Shown one piece after another: positions 9,301-15,320 of a stretch of 18,619 nucleotides of DNA. The DNA is from Chloroflexota bacterium (lineage in GTDB: Bacteria > Chloroflexota > Anaerolineae > Caldilineales > Caldilineaceae). The notes beneath the pieces are model-generated. The model did not search any database. It worked only from the letters and a program-made list of their open reading frames with translations, and was not told the DNA's origin. The stretch is from the NCBI GenBank assembly GCA_003577005.1, contig QEUW01000116.1, positions 1-18,619 of the forward strand, written 5' to 3'. Within the stretch, counting starts at the first letter, position 1. Every line of letters begins with the position of its first letter. The position numbers were made by a program, and so were the translations under genes.

Positions 9301-10027
9301 AAGCCGCCGCCGGCAGGTCCTGGCTAGTGTCCTCAGGCTGGTTGGGGTCGCCGGCGCCGCTCAGGAAATGGGCAAAGCTGTTATAGACCCGCTCCAGCGT
9401 AAAAAAGAAGGCCATGATCAGATAGGCCGCCAAAAAGATGGCGTTGCCGGCGTTGGCTGCGATGCGCCGCGTCACGTCCCCGCCCCACGGCAACGGGTCC
9501 TGTTGCATGTGTTGGATGACGCCATAGATGGCGATGGGCAGGCTGGTGGCGATGATCACATGTTGCAGCCGGCGAAACTGTTCGGGCCGGCGCAGGTGTG
9601 CGGCAGTGAGCAAGGCGATGAGCACATAGCTCAAAAACGAATAGGTACCCTGCAACCGCTGGTACGACCCAAACCAACTGACAAAGCGCGCCACGCTAAA
9701 GGTGGTGCTGATAAGGTAGGCCACCACCAGCAGCAACAGTGGGATCACAAACGGGTTGCGCCAGAACGGTCGTGCGGACGCCGGTCCGTTGTTCGCTCCA
9801 TTGGCAGTGCTGTAGGCCGGGAGCCACACCGGCCCACCATTCGCCAGTTTGACCAGCCAGGCAAGCAACATGACCAGCGCAATCGAGCGCACGAGGCTGA
9901 TTTTATCTGGCTCAAAAACCCGGCTGGAAAAAACGTTAAAAAACAAGGGCGCGACGACCAATGCAGCCAGCCAACCGGCTTCGATGATCGCCTCGCACCA
10001 ATGGTCTAGTTTTGATTTTGTCGGCAT
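6332..10027 (-). CDS. O-antigen ligase/polymerase-like membrane protein with C-terminal TPR repeats
   Basis: The 1231-residue product has an O-antigen ligase (Wzy/WaaL-type) membrane module at about 13-505. Its core hydrophobic block contains WTQSRGPWLGLLAG (260-273), then a long extracytoplasmic loop with GYGPEAMW (378-385) and DRSHNETWDSL (407-417), the conserved His/Asn loop of these enzymes. A second hydrophobic block (about 515-560 and 622-805) is interrupted by a basic, Pro-rich linker (578-615). The C-terminus (about 808-1230) is a chain of TPR-like helices, with repeats around 824-855, 965-1000, 1004-1030, 1045-1075, 1118-1145 and 1185-1215. Such proteins polymerise glycan repeats or ligate them to an acceptor; which one cannot be told here. 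The start at 10027 precedes the first membrane helix directly and has no clear ribosome site. Its neighbour downstream is the WecA-type initiating transferase. Confidence 0.83.
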   Translation of the reverse strand: MPTKSKLDHWCEAIIEAGWLAALVVAPLFFNVFSSRVFEPDKISLVRSIALVMLLAWLVKLANGGPVWLPAYSTANGANNGPASARPFWRNPFVIPLLLLVVAYLISTTFSVARFVSWFGSYQRLQGTYSFLSYVLIALLTAAHLRRPEQFRRLQHVIIATSLPIAIYGVIQHMQQDPLPWGGDVTRRIAANAGNAIFLAAYLIMAFFFTLERVYNSFAHFLSGAGDPNQPEDTSQDLPAAASGGAYLFILMVQALAIFWTQSRGPWLGLLAGFYLFVLLLLSGLRPRHYRALMGVWAGLAMLGVVLLILMNTTNLFAFLRPIPYVGRLTQLLDRESTTAQVRILIWQGAADMLTPHRPLVYPGGEEDAVNTIRPLVGYGPEAMWVAYNPFYPPDLAHVEARNASPDRSHNETWDSLVITGIFGFVGYMSLFISIFYWALRWLGLLVNRRDQLLFFGLLGFFSLIFISYFVITDDGHWRFFGAALPAGIILGLVVYVAAAAFLHTDFKVERADIPRQLLLITILATMAAHFVEIHFGIAIAATRTYFWIQTATLLVLGMRWGQPEAFVWGLRLLGEEETSAEPPPGEPVEVKEPKGRRRRGQQPARAATARRNPSDLPALPTMVMTDLLIFLTFVFIYTTNAQGARNGIDVLFNSITQRVVGGQPVTSPAIFLLMVFTWLVTATLGLTAEALRQRRAPELGWWLRGYGLHAAVVWGGWLIYGLIQGGRLAAGASGATLDEQLNHIAAHFAIYTTVVLLWVAAAGTVYSWPVLRTRAVAAAGRPALSLAAGVAVAVVVFWIIGSVNVALVRADVIYKQGQQFDNQGNWISSIELYRRALEARATEDYYMLFLGRSLLEQAKQVREQVRQGQPEGQFRMSANPDIHEVLALTPEKTSQMGWVELLRAAEVVLKEAQRVNPLNTDHTANLARLYRSWSDLAFDDAAMRQEMLDRSIDQYNKAVTLSPNAAHLWNEKGNTHLARGERDLAEQAYLHSLGLDPLFEQTYLLLADFYNADQRYAEAAELLQQGIEAMDADPRFMPTPGMYSYLGVALARIGDLPGAIDANLRVLERQPANVGAMRNLALLYRDHNQPAEGIPWVEQAIDLTPADRPEDLVALYELAGQLYQSAGQVTEAIQAFEQVRQAAPNDINTLRTLSNLYNLQEDDSRVLEIAQILMQLEPANFEHPWSAAQAARRLGQAENALAYANQALSLAPETEKAAIAQLIETLNGGS

Positions 10028-10034
10028 TATATTG

Positions 10035-10046
10035 ACTTTGCAAAGT
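10035..10046. promoter_or_regulatory. 12-bp perfect palindrome upstream of the O-antigen-ligase-like gene
   Basis: ACTTTGCAAAGT reads the same on both strands. It lies eight bases upstream of the ATG at 10027, in the ribosome-binding region, where a bound protein or a local hairpin could affect expression. No second copy was noticed in the window. A chance occurrence is possible. Confidence 0.3.
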
Positions 10047-10052
10047 ACTCAA

Positions 10053-10088
10053 TGCACCGCACCAGGATCAAGCGCGGATGCGGTTGCA
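10053..10088. other. Bulged stem-loop after the PD-(D/E)XK-like gene
   Basis: TGCACCGCA (10053-10061) pairs with TGCGGTTGCA (10079-10088) with one bulged base and a 17-base loop. It starts 20 bases after the stop codon at 10109 in the transcribed direction. No T-run follows it, so a terminator function is only suggested. Confidence 0.3.
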
Positions 10089-10108
10089 CTGTAATGTGTC
10101 TACGCACC

Positions 10109-10783
10109 CTACTCCGTGGGAACATCTTCGGGGAAACTATAGGTTTCGATGCCTAGCTCTCGTGCAACCCGCGCTGCCCGCGGCTCAATCATTGGGGAGA
10201 TCGCAATGCGACGTTGCGCCTGCCGCTGATGGCGCTTTTCATAAAAGCTAACGGCGCGCGCAAAAGTGTATATATCGGCCTTGCTCATAGATGATTTGAT
10301 TTCACAAATGATCAGCGTCCCATTCTTAATGATCAGATCCAACTCCACCTGGTCAGGCCGACCATGCACCTCGCCTTCGTCGTCAAATTCGGTGACACTG
10401 ATTACCTGCACGCCAAACGACTCTTCGAGAATTGCGCGCAGCGCGTCACGAAAGGCCCGTTCTGATTCCCGTCCCCAACGCGCGCCCAGCGCGCCGATAC
10501 GCGTATCGATCTTGCGGTCAACGCGCCTGATCTCCTGCAACATCTCATGGAGGATGCGCTGATTCTCATCCCACTTGCGGTTCTGCTCCTCCCACTTGCG
10601 GTTCTGCTCTTCTCGATCTCGCTGCAACTCTTCCAGGAGACGGTCGAACCGGCTGTTTGTCTCAGCCTTGTCAGCGAACGCCGGTCGCGCCAATCGCACG
10701 ATCAACTGTTGAGTTGTCGGGTCCTCTTGTAGCGCCTTGGGCAACTCTTCGCGAATCAGCTCGCGCACATCGGATGAATCCAT
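10109..10783 (-). CDS. Coiled-coil protein with PD-(D/E)XK nuclease-like domain (DUF3782-like)
   Basis: From ATG 10783 the product has 224 residues. The N-terminal part (1-35) is helical. A long charged coiled coil follows (about 38-95), including two exact copies of the heptad EEQNRKW (58-71). The C-terminal domain (about 100-224) has the PD-(D/E)XK layout: a helix with E106/E108, then ELDLIIKNGTLIICEIKSS with D149, E161 and K163 as the apparent catalytic triad. Proteins of this build are annotated DUF3782 or restriction-endonuclease-like and are common in cyanobacteria and Chloroflexota. No substrate is known. A perfect AGGAGG fixes the start; the open frame extends 22 codons further upstream without support. 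It is flanked by its own candidate promoter and a stem-loop, so it looks like a self-contained accessory gene within the polysaccharide region. Confidence 0.78.
   Translation of the reverse strand: MDSSDVRELIREELPKALQEDPTTQQLIVRLARPAFADKAETNSRFDRLLEELQRDREEQNRKWEEQNRKWDENQRILHEMLQEIRRVDRKIDTRIGALGARWGRESERAFRDALRAILEESFGVQVISVTEFDDEGEVHGRPDQVELDLIIKNGTLIICEIKSSMSKADIYTFARAVSFYEKRHQRQAQRRIAISPMIEPRAARVARELGIETYSFPEDVPTE
10569..10610 (-). repeat. Two tandem 21-bp units inside the coiled-coil gene
   Basis: Units 10569-10589 and 10590-10610 are identical except for the last base and encode the heptad EEQNRKW twice. The near-identity at DNA level indicates a recent in-frame duplication that lengthens the coiled coil by exactly two helical turns. 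Confidence 0.85.
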
Positions 10784-10789
10784 ACCCAG

Positions 10790-10795
10790 CCTCCT
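10790..10795 (-). promoter_or_regulatory. Strong ribosome binding site deciding the start at 10783
   Basis: The minus strand reads AGGAGG, six bases before the ATG at 10783. It is one of the clearest Shine-Dalgarno sequences in the window and argues against the longer reading that begins at 10849. Confidence 0.85.
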
Positions 10796-10833
10796 GCCGC
10801 CATAACCTGACTCCTTCTTCGCTGCTGAAGGGC

Positions 10834-10844
10834 AGTATAGCACA
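10834..10844 (-). promoter_or_regulatory. Extended -10 promoter of the PD-(D/E)XK-like gene
   Basis: The minus strand reads TGTGC followed by TATACT (10834-10839), a complete extended -10 element. No good -35 hexamer lies upstream, as is common for extended -10 promoters. The leader to the ATG would be about 45 bases and contain the AGGAGG site. Confidence 0.5.
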
Positions 10845-10883
10845 GTCAAACAAACAGGCTTAAATTGTTCATTCAGCTTTCAC

Positions 10884-12059
10884 TCAGCCGCTGTCCTTGT
10901 TCTTTTTGGCTAGCAGCAGCCGGTACAACCCATCGATCTGCGCCACCATCGTCCGCACGTCGAACTCGGCGGCGCGGGCACGGCCTGCATCACCCATCCG
11001 CCGCGCCAGTTCTGGGTCGCGCAAAAGGCGGACCGCCGCTTGCGCCAGCGCCTGCGGGTCGCCCGGCGGTGTAAGAAAACCATGAACCCCCTCCTCGATG
11101 GCCTCGGCGCTGCCGTCGATGGCGGTGGCGACGATGGGCAACCCACTTGCCATCGCCTGCGGCAAGACCCGCGGCAACCCTTCCCACAGCGAGGAAAGCG
11201 CAAAGATGTCCATGGCCGCCATCAAGTCGGGCACATCGTGGCGCAGGCCAGTCAACACCAGCCGGCCAGCGATCCCCTGTTGCGCTGCCAACGCTTCCAC
11301 TTCAGCGCGCAGCGGACCGTCGCCCACTATCATAAACCAACTCTCTGGCACGGCCTGGGCAATCGTGGCGGCGGCGCGCACAAAATCGAGCGGCCCTTTC
11401 TGCGGCGACAGACGAGTCACGGTCCCGACCAGCGGCGCATCACATGGGATCCCCCAGCTTGCCCGCGTCTCGTCGCGCAGGACCTGGGAGTAACCAAAGC
11501 GGTCCAACTCGATCCCGCTACGGATGACGACATAGTCCTCTGGCCGGCCAATGCCGTCGGCCAGCCCCTTCTCGATGTTGAGCGGCGAGACAACGATCAA
11601 TTTGTCGGTGATAGGGAGGGTCAGCCTTTCGAGCCAGATATAATAGGCGCGCACCAGCGGGTGCTGGTGGTCGTGATGGCCCCAGCCATGCACGGTGTGG
11701 ACGATGACCGGCACGCCGGCCAGTTTTGCCGCCCACCGCCCTACGATCCCTGCCTTGGAGCTGTGGGTGTGGACAACAGTATATTTGCCCCGCCGCATGA
11801 GCCGCGCCAGACGGATCAACGCCCGCAAATCCTGGATGGGATTCACCTCGCGCACCAGGCTGGGTTCCAGGATGAGCGCAACGCCACGCTCGCGTGCGCT
11901 CTCGATGAGGCTGCCCTCGCTGCCCGTCTGCGTGCCGCTAACCACCTCCACCTCCCACACAGCCGGGTCGAGCAACTGGGCAGTAAGGAGCGTATTCTCC
12001 TGGGCTCCGCCTACGATCAGGCGAGTGATGGGGTGGAGAACGCGGATTCTCTCTGCCAT
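10884..12059 (-). CDS. GT4-family glycosyltransferase
   Basis: This 391-residue GT-B enzyme probably transfers a sugar from a nucleotide sugar to a lipid-linked glycan at the cytoplasmic face. The N-terminal acceptor domain has the glycine loop LIVGGAQENT (14-23) and VVHTHSSKAGIVGR (95-108), typical of this GT4 branch. The donor domain has GTVTRLSPQKG (212-222) with the conserved basic residue, VGDGP (245-249) and the SLWEGLPRVLPQAMASG block (290-306). In that block the second acid of the usual E-x7-E pair is replaced by Q301, seen in some family members. The tail KKNKDSG is basic and polar. There is no clear ribosome site at the ATG. An extended -10 promoter lies about 80 bases upstream, so this gene may be expressed apart from the genes before it. 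Confidence 0.88.
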   Translation of the reverse strand: MAERIRVLHPITRLIVGGAQENTLLTAQLLDPAVWEVEVVSGTQTGSEGSLIESARERGVALILEPSLVREVNPIQDLRALIRLARLMRRGKYTVVHTHSSKAGIVGRWAAKLAGVPVIVHTVHGWGHHDHQHPLVRAYYIWLERLTLPITDKLIVVSPLNIEKGLADGIGRPEDYVVIRSGIELDRFGYSQVLRDETRASWGIPCDAPLVGTVTRLSPQKGPLDFVRAAATIAQAVPESWFMIVGDGPLRAEVEALAAQQGIAGRLVLTGLRHDVPDLMAAMDIFALSSLWEGLPRVLPQAMASGLPIVATAIDGSAEAIEEGVHGFLTPPGDPQALAQAAVRLLRDPELARRMGDAGRARAAEFDVRTMVAQIDGLYRLLLAKKNKDSG

Positions 12060-12140
12060 AAAGACTGTTACAAACAGAAATGCCTGCCCCCGCGACGGAT
12101 GACAGGCGTGTCCACTTCACCCAGCCGGGCCAAGTGGTTG

Positions 12141-12149
12141 ATTATAGCA
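12141..12149 (-). promoter_or_regulatory. Extended -10 promoter of the GT4 gene ending at 10884
   Basis: The minus strand reads TATGC then TATAAT (12141-12146), a consensus extended -10 element. The -35 region is weak (TTGCAA at a 20-base spacing). It starts just after the stop codon of the methyltransferase gene and would give a leader of roughly 75 bases. Confidence 0.55.
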
Positions 12150-12151
12150 TA

Positions 12152-12886
12152 CTATCCCCCTTTTGGTTGCAAATGGAGGATGGCGACACCGTTGGTCGGC
12201 AGCCCCGGCGAAGCCACTTCAGCGAGTGCGGCGGCAGTGGACGGCCGCCATGCGCCATCGATGCGCTGGAAGTACGCCTCCTCCACCCAGATGAAATCGG
12301 CAAAGAGCCGGGTCAGCCTCGCCTGGTCATAGATGCGGTGTTTGTTGGTCACAGCCGCCTGCCCAAAGGGCAAAGAAACCAGCAGTTGCCCACCTGGCGC
12401 CAGCCACGGCGTGATCCGTTCGAGCGCCTGAAAATCTGCATCCTCCAGTTGGAGGTCGCCGTAACCGCCAATGCCAAAATGTTCGATAGCCGAGATCAGC
12501 AAGAGAATATCGTAGCGCTGCGGCGGCGTCCAGGTGAAGAGGTCGGCGCGGTGGAAGGTAAAGTTGGGATGATGAAAAGGATAGGGCCGCACATCGACCC
12601 CGTGGACCGTATAGCCCAGGCTCGCCAGTTGGATGGGCAGGCGCGACGAGACGCAGCCAATGTCGAGCGCTGTCCCCTGAGGCCGCAGCCAGCGCAGAAT
12701 CTGTGGATATTCGACGATCCGTTCGTTGACAAGCACGCGGCCCCCAAATAGTCGTCGGCGTAGCTTTAATCCGCCCGACAGCCCTACCGTCAGCACCCCA
12801 TAGGCCAGGCGTACCAGCGGATTTTGTTTGGGGAAATAGGTCTCAAAGGCGTCGTTGAATTCCTGGTTGACCTGGTTGAGTGACAT
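12152..12886 (-). CDS. SAM-dependent class I methyltransferase (DUF268-like)
   Basis: The 244-residue product has a Rossmann-type methyltransferase core: motif I ALDIGCVSS (73-81) for SAM binding, GVDVR with D98 at the end of strand 2, and RADLFTW (113-119). The segment AIEHFGIGGYGD (133-144) resembles the conserved IEHFGLGRYGD block of DUF268 proteins, which occur in polysaccharide clusters. WLAPGGQLLVSLPFG (165-179) is the usual strand-5 region. The first 60 residues are family-specific and basic. The natural substrate is unknown; methylation of a glycan residue is an inference from the neighbouring glycosyltransferases. The ATG at 12886 has AGGA about ten bases upstream. A perfect 28-bp inverted repeat occupies the gap to the preceding gene. 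Confidence 0.8.
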   Translation of the reverse strand: MSLNQVNQEFNDAFETYFPKQNPLVRLAYGVLTVGLSGGLKLRRRLFGGRVLVNERIVEYPQILRWLRPQGTALDIGCVSSRLPIQLASLGYTVHGVDVRPYPFHHPNFTFHRADLFTWTPPQRYDILLLISAIEHFGIGGYGDLQLEDADFQALERITPWLAPGGQLLVSLPFGQAAVTNKHRIYDQARLTRLFADFIWVEEAYFQRIDGAWRPSTAAALAEVASPGLPTNGVAILHLQPKGG

Positions 12887-12906
12887 GGTGTACGTCCTGT
12901 GGTGTT

Positions 12907-12975
12907 AGAACCACGGATCACCACAACGCGGATTTCGAACCGCTTGCAATCCGCGTTGTGGTGATCCGTGGTTCT
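12907..12975. repeat. Perfect 28-bp inverted repeat with 13-base loop
   Basis: Arms 12907-12934 and 12948-12975 are exact reverse complements, starting AGAACCACGGATCACC on the plus strand. The outer end touches the stop codon (12976-12978) of the glycosyltransferase gene. There is no T-run, and the stem is far longer than a normal terminator. It could be a hairpin that ends or protects the transcript. The length and perfection also fit a dispersed palindromic element (REP- or MITE-like). No second copy was seen in this window. Confidence 0.9.
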
Positions 12976-14124
12976 TCATCGTTGCTCCAACACACAACGA
13001 TAGACATCGAGCGTCTGCTCAGCAGTGCGTTGCCAGGAAAAGGCCTGCCACCGCGCCTCCCCGCGCCGCACCAATTCCTGGCGGAACGCATGGTCTTGCA
13101 GTACCCGGTCAATCGCAGCAGCAATGGCTACCGTATCGTGTGGGTCGACTCGGACCCCACCCTCGCCCGCGACCTCGCCCGCCGCCGTGGTGGCCGCGGT
13201 GATCACCGGTGTGCCACAGGCCATGGCCTCGACAATGGGCAGGCCAAAGCCTTCATAGAGCGAGACCAGAGCGAACAGGTCGGCAGCCGTGTAAAAAGTC
13301 ACCAGGTCGGCGTCGGCGACATCGCTGAGGAAACGGACTGCGGCGTCCACGCTCAACTGCCGTGCGACCGCTTCCGGCTCGCTGTACTCCTCGTACGCCT
13401 GCCCAATGATGACAAGGTCGTGCGTATGGCGGCTCTGGCTGGCGGCATAGGCGCGGATCAGCCCGGTGTGATTTTTGTGCGGGCGCCATTCCCCTACCGA
13501 TAAAATGAAGGGGCGCACCAGGGAATAACGCTGGCGCAGAGAGGAAACTGTTGCCGCGGTCGCACGCTGAAAACGCGGATTGGCCGCTGGGTAAACGAGT
13601 CGCATCCTCTCCGCCGGTGCAGCAAAAAGCCGCGTCAGATCGGCGGCTGTGCTGGCCGAATCGACAATCACGGACGCGGCGCGCCGTAGGCTTTGCGCAA
13701 AACAGAAACGCATGTAGACACGCTTGGCAAAGCTCATCCGCGGGAAAAACTCGGGGTGGATGAGATATTTGGCATCGTGCAACGTCACCACCACGGGCGC
13801 AGGTTGCCAGAGCACCGGGGCATCGAAGTGAGGATAGTGCAGGAGCGCAATTCCCAGCCGCCGTGCCAGGCGCGGCAGTTCCACATGTTGGCGCAGGGCC
13901 ATGTGCGGCAGGCCGCTGACATGGTGGGTGAGATTGGGGGCATCCAACTGCGCTAATCCATAATCAGGCCAGGGGTCGGCGCGCCGCAGCAGATGAAAGC
14001 GCCACTCCGGCGCTTGGCGGATCAGCTCGGGCAGAAGCGAGCCAATATACTGGCCGATGCCCGTTGGTTTTGCCAGCACAAGCCGGGCATCAAACAAGAT
14101 CGACGGCGATGTTGACCGCGCCAT
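12976..14124 (-). CDS. GT4-family glycosyltransferase
   Basis: This GT-B glycosyltransferase has about 382 residues. It shows the N-terminal glycine loop KPTGIGQYIGSLLPEL (20-35), VVTLHDAKYLIHPEFFP (113-129) and an acceptor domain like that of mannosyltransferase-type GT4 enzymes. The donor domain contains SVGEWRPHKNH (210-220), VIIGQAYEE (239-247) and the intact E-x7-E pair E292/E300 in YEGFGLPIVEAMACG (residues counted from the GTG). Two starts are possible: GTG at 14127, overlapping the upstream stop by four bases, or the next codon ATG at 14124, sharing one base (TGATG). Either implies translational coupling to the preceding GT4 gene. The perfect inverted repeat begins directly after its stop codon. 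Confidence 0.9.
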   Translation of the reverse strand: MARSTSPSILFDARLVLAKPTGIGQYIGSLLPELIRQAPEWRFHLLRRADPWPDYGLAQLDAPNLTHHVSGLPHMALRQHVELPRLARRLGIALLHYPHFDAPVLWQPAPVVVTLHDAKYLIHPEFFPRMSFAKRVYMRFCFAQSLRRAASVIVDSASTAADLTRLFAAPAERMRLVYPAANPRFQRATAATVSSLRQRYSLVRPFILSVGEWRPHKNHTGLIRAYAASQSRHTHDLVIIGQAYEEYSEPEAVARQLSVDAAVRFLSDVADADLVTFYTAADLFALVSLYEGFGLPIVEAMACGTPVITAATTAAGEVAGEGGVRVDPHDTVAIAAAIDRVLQDHAFRQELVRRGEARWQAFSWQRTAEQTLDVYRCVLEQR

Positions 14125-15311
14125 CACCGTTGCTCCAGTTGTCGATAGAGCGCGACCAGCCGTTCGCTCTCCCGTTGCCAGTTGTACCGCTCAACGACCG
14201 CCCAATGACCATTTTGGCCGAGCTTTTGCCGCAGCGCCGGGTCAGCCAGTTGCAACACCGCCTCGGCAAAGGAGACCGGGTCACCCGACGTAAAGACAAA
14301 ACCGGCCTGGCTCTCCTCCACGATGCGCTGGAGCGGGCGCGCCGAACTGACCACCACCGGTTTGCCCAGATACATATATTGAAAGAGCTTGTGTGGGATC
14401 GTCGTGTTGACCAGTTCGTCAGCCAGGTGGGGCACAATGCAAATATCCGCCGCCCGGATATAGCTGTGGACTTTTTCAAAGGGTTGGTGTCCTTCAAAGC
14501 GGACGTGCGCGGTCATGTCTAGCTGGCGCGCTTGGGCTTTGAGTGCGGGCTGGTAGAGCCCGTCACCCACGATAACCAGCGAAGCATCGGGCATCCGGCG
14601 CACGATGGCCGGCATAGCCGCCACGGCGGTCTGCAACCCGCGCAACTCCTGCACACCGCCCACATAGACGATGCGTAACGACGAAGCGGGCAACTCTTGC
14701 GCCGAACCCGTGACGGGCACACGGTCAACATCTTCGGCGTTGCCGACGACAAAGATGTGTTCGAGCGGCACGCCTAGCTGCGCCACCCGTTCGGCGGCCT
14801 CCTCTACCACGACGATGATGCGGTCACAGGCGGGCAGCACCCGGCGTTCGTAGGCGGCAAAACGGGCCGGGTCAAATGAGAGCCATTCGAGCAAATTTCC
14901 GGTGGTCGGCCGGCGCGCCGCCAGATAGGCAGGGAAATTCTCGTGGAGATCGGCGACGAGCGGCAGACCAAAGCGCCGTGCGATCCGCAAGCCGGGGCCG
15001 ACAAAGGGCAGATCATGGACATGGATGGCGTCGGGCTGCTCCTGGGTTACGATACCGCTGATGCGGCGCTCCCAAAGTGGATTGCGCAGCGTCATAAAGA
15101 GTGCGGCGGTGTTGAGTTGGCGCCACCACACCGGCTGCGGCGGCAGACGGATGATACCGATGCCCTTCCACATCTCACGGGGCGGGCGCTGTTTGCGGTT
15201 CTCACAGACGAGGGTCACCTGGTGCCCGGCGGCTAACAGGGCGCGCGCCTCCTTCTCCACGCGGATGTCGGGTGGAAAGTCAAAGCTGATGAGCACCATC
15301 AAGACACGCAT
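14124..15311 (-). CDS. GT4-family glycosyltransferase
   Basis: The 395-residue product begins MRVLMVLISFDFPPDIRVEKEA, the start of many polysaccharide GT4 enzymes with the FPPDxRV loop. HVHDLPFVGPGLRIA (97-111) and VADLHENFPAYLA (119-131) fit the acceptor domain. YVGGVQELRGLQ (216-227), IVGDG (247-251) and NTTIPHKLFQYMYLGKPVV (302-320) fit the donor-binding domain. Here the usual E-x7-E pair is replaced by the P-H-K-L-F-Q variant. The ATG at 15311 has GAGG five bases upstream and lies seven bases after the asnB stop. A longer reading to 15392 would overlap asnB and adds no family sequence. The stop overlaps the start of the next GT4 gene. Confidence 0.9.
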   Translation of the reverse strand: MRVLMVLISFDFPPDIRVEKEARALLAAGHQVTLVCENRKQRPPREMWKGIGIIRLPPQPVWWRQLNTAALFMTLRNPLWERRISGIVTQEQPDAIHVHDLPFVGPGLRIARRFGLPLVADLHENFPAYLAARRPTTGNLLEWLSFDPARFAAYERRVLPACDRIIVVVEEAAERVAQLGVPLEHIFVVGNAEDVDRVPVTGSAQELPASSLRIVYVGGVQELRGLQTAVAAMPAIVRRMPDASLVIVGDGLYQPALKAQARQLDMTAHVRFEGHQPFEKVHSYIRAADICIVPHLADELVNTTIPHKLFQYMYLGKPVVVSSARPLQRIVEESQAGFVFTSGDPVSFAEAVLQLADPALRQKLGQNGHWAVVERYNWQRESERLVALYRQLEQR

Positions 15312-15316
15312 GGCGA

Positions 15317-15320
15317 CCTC
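15317..15320 (-). promoter_or_regulatory. Ribosome binding site deciding the start at 15311
   Basis: GAGG, within GGTGAGGT on the minus strand, lies five bases before the ATG at 15311 and overlaps the asnB stop region. It supports the shorter start and coupling of the two genes. Confidence 0.65.

Noticed and set aside
10026..10031. TATAAT on the minus strand at the start of the O-antigen-ligase-like gene
   Set aside because: It overlaps the start codon itself, so transcription from it would begin inside the gene, where no suitable start exists before the first membrane helix.
11040..12332. A 430-codon plus-strand open frame across a GT4 gene and the methyltransferase end
   Set aside because: It is antisense to two genes with clear motifs and spans their promoter. 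The composition is that of a shadow frame.
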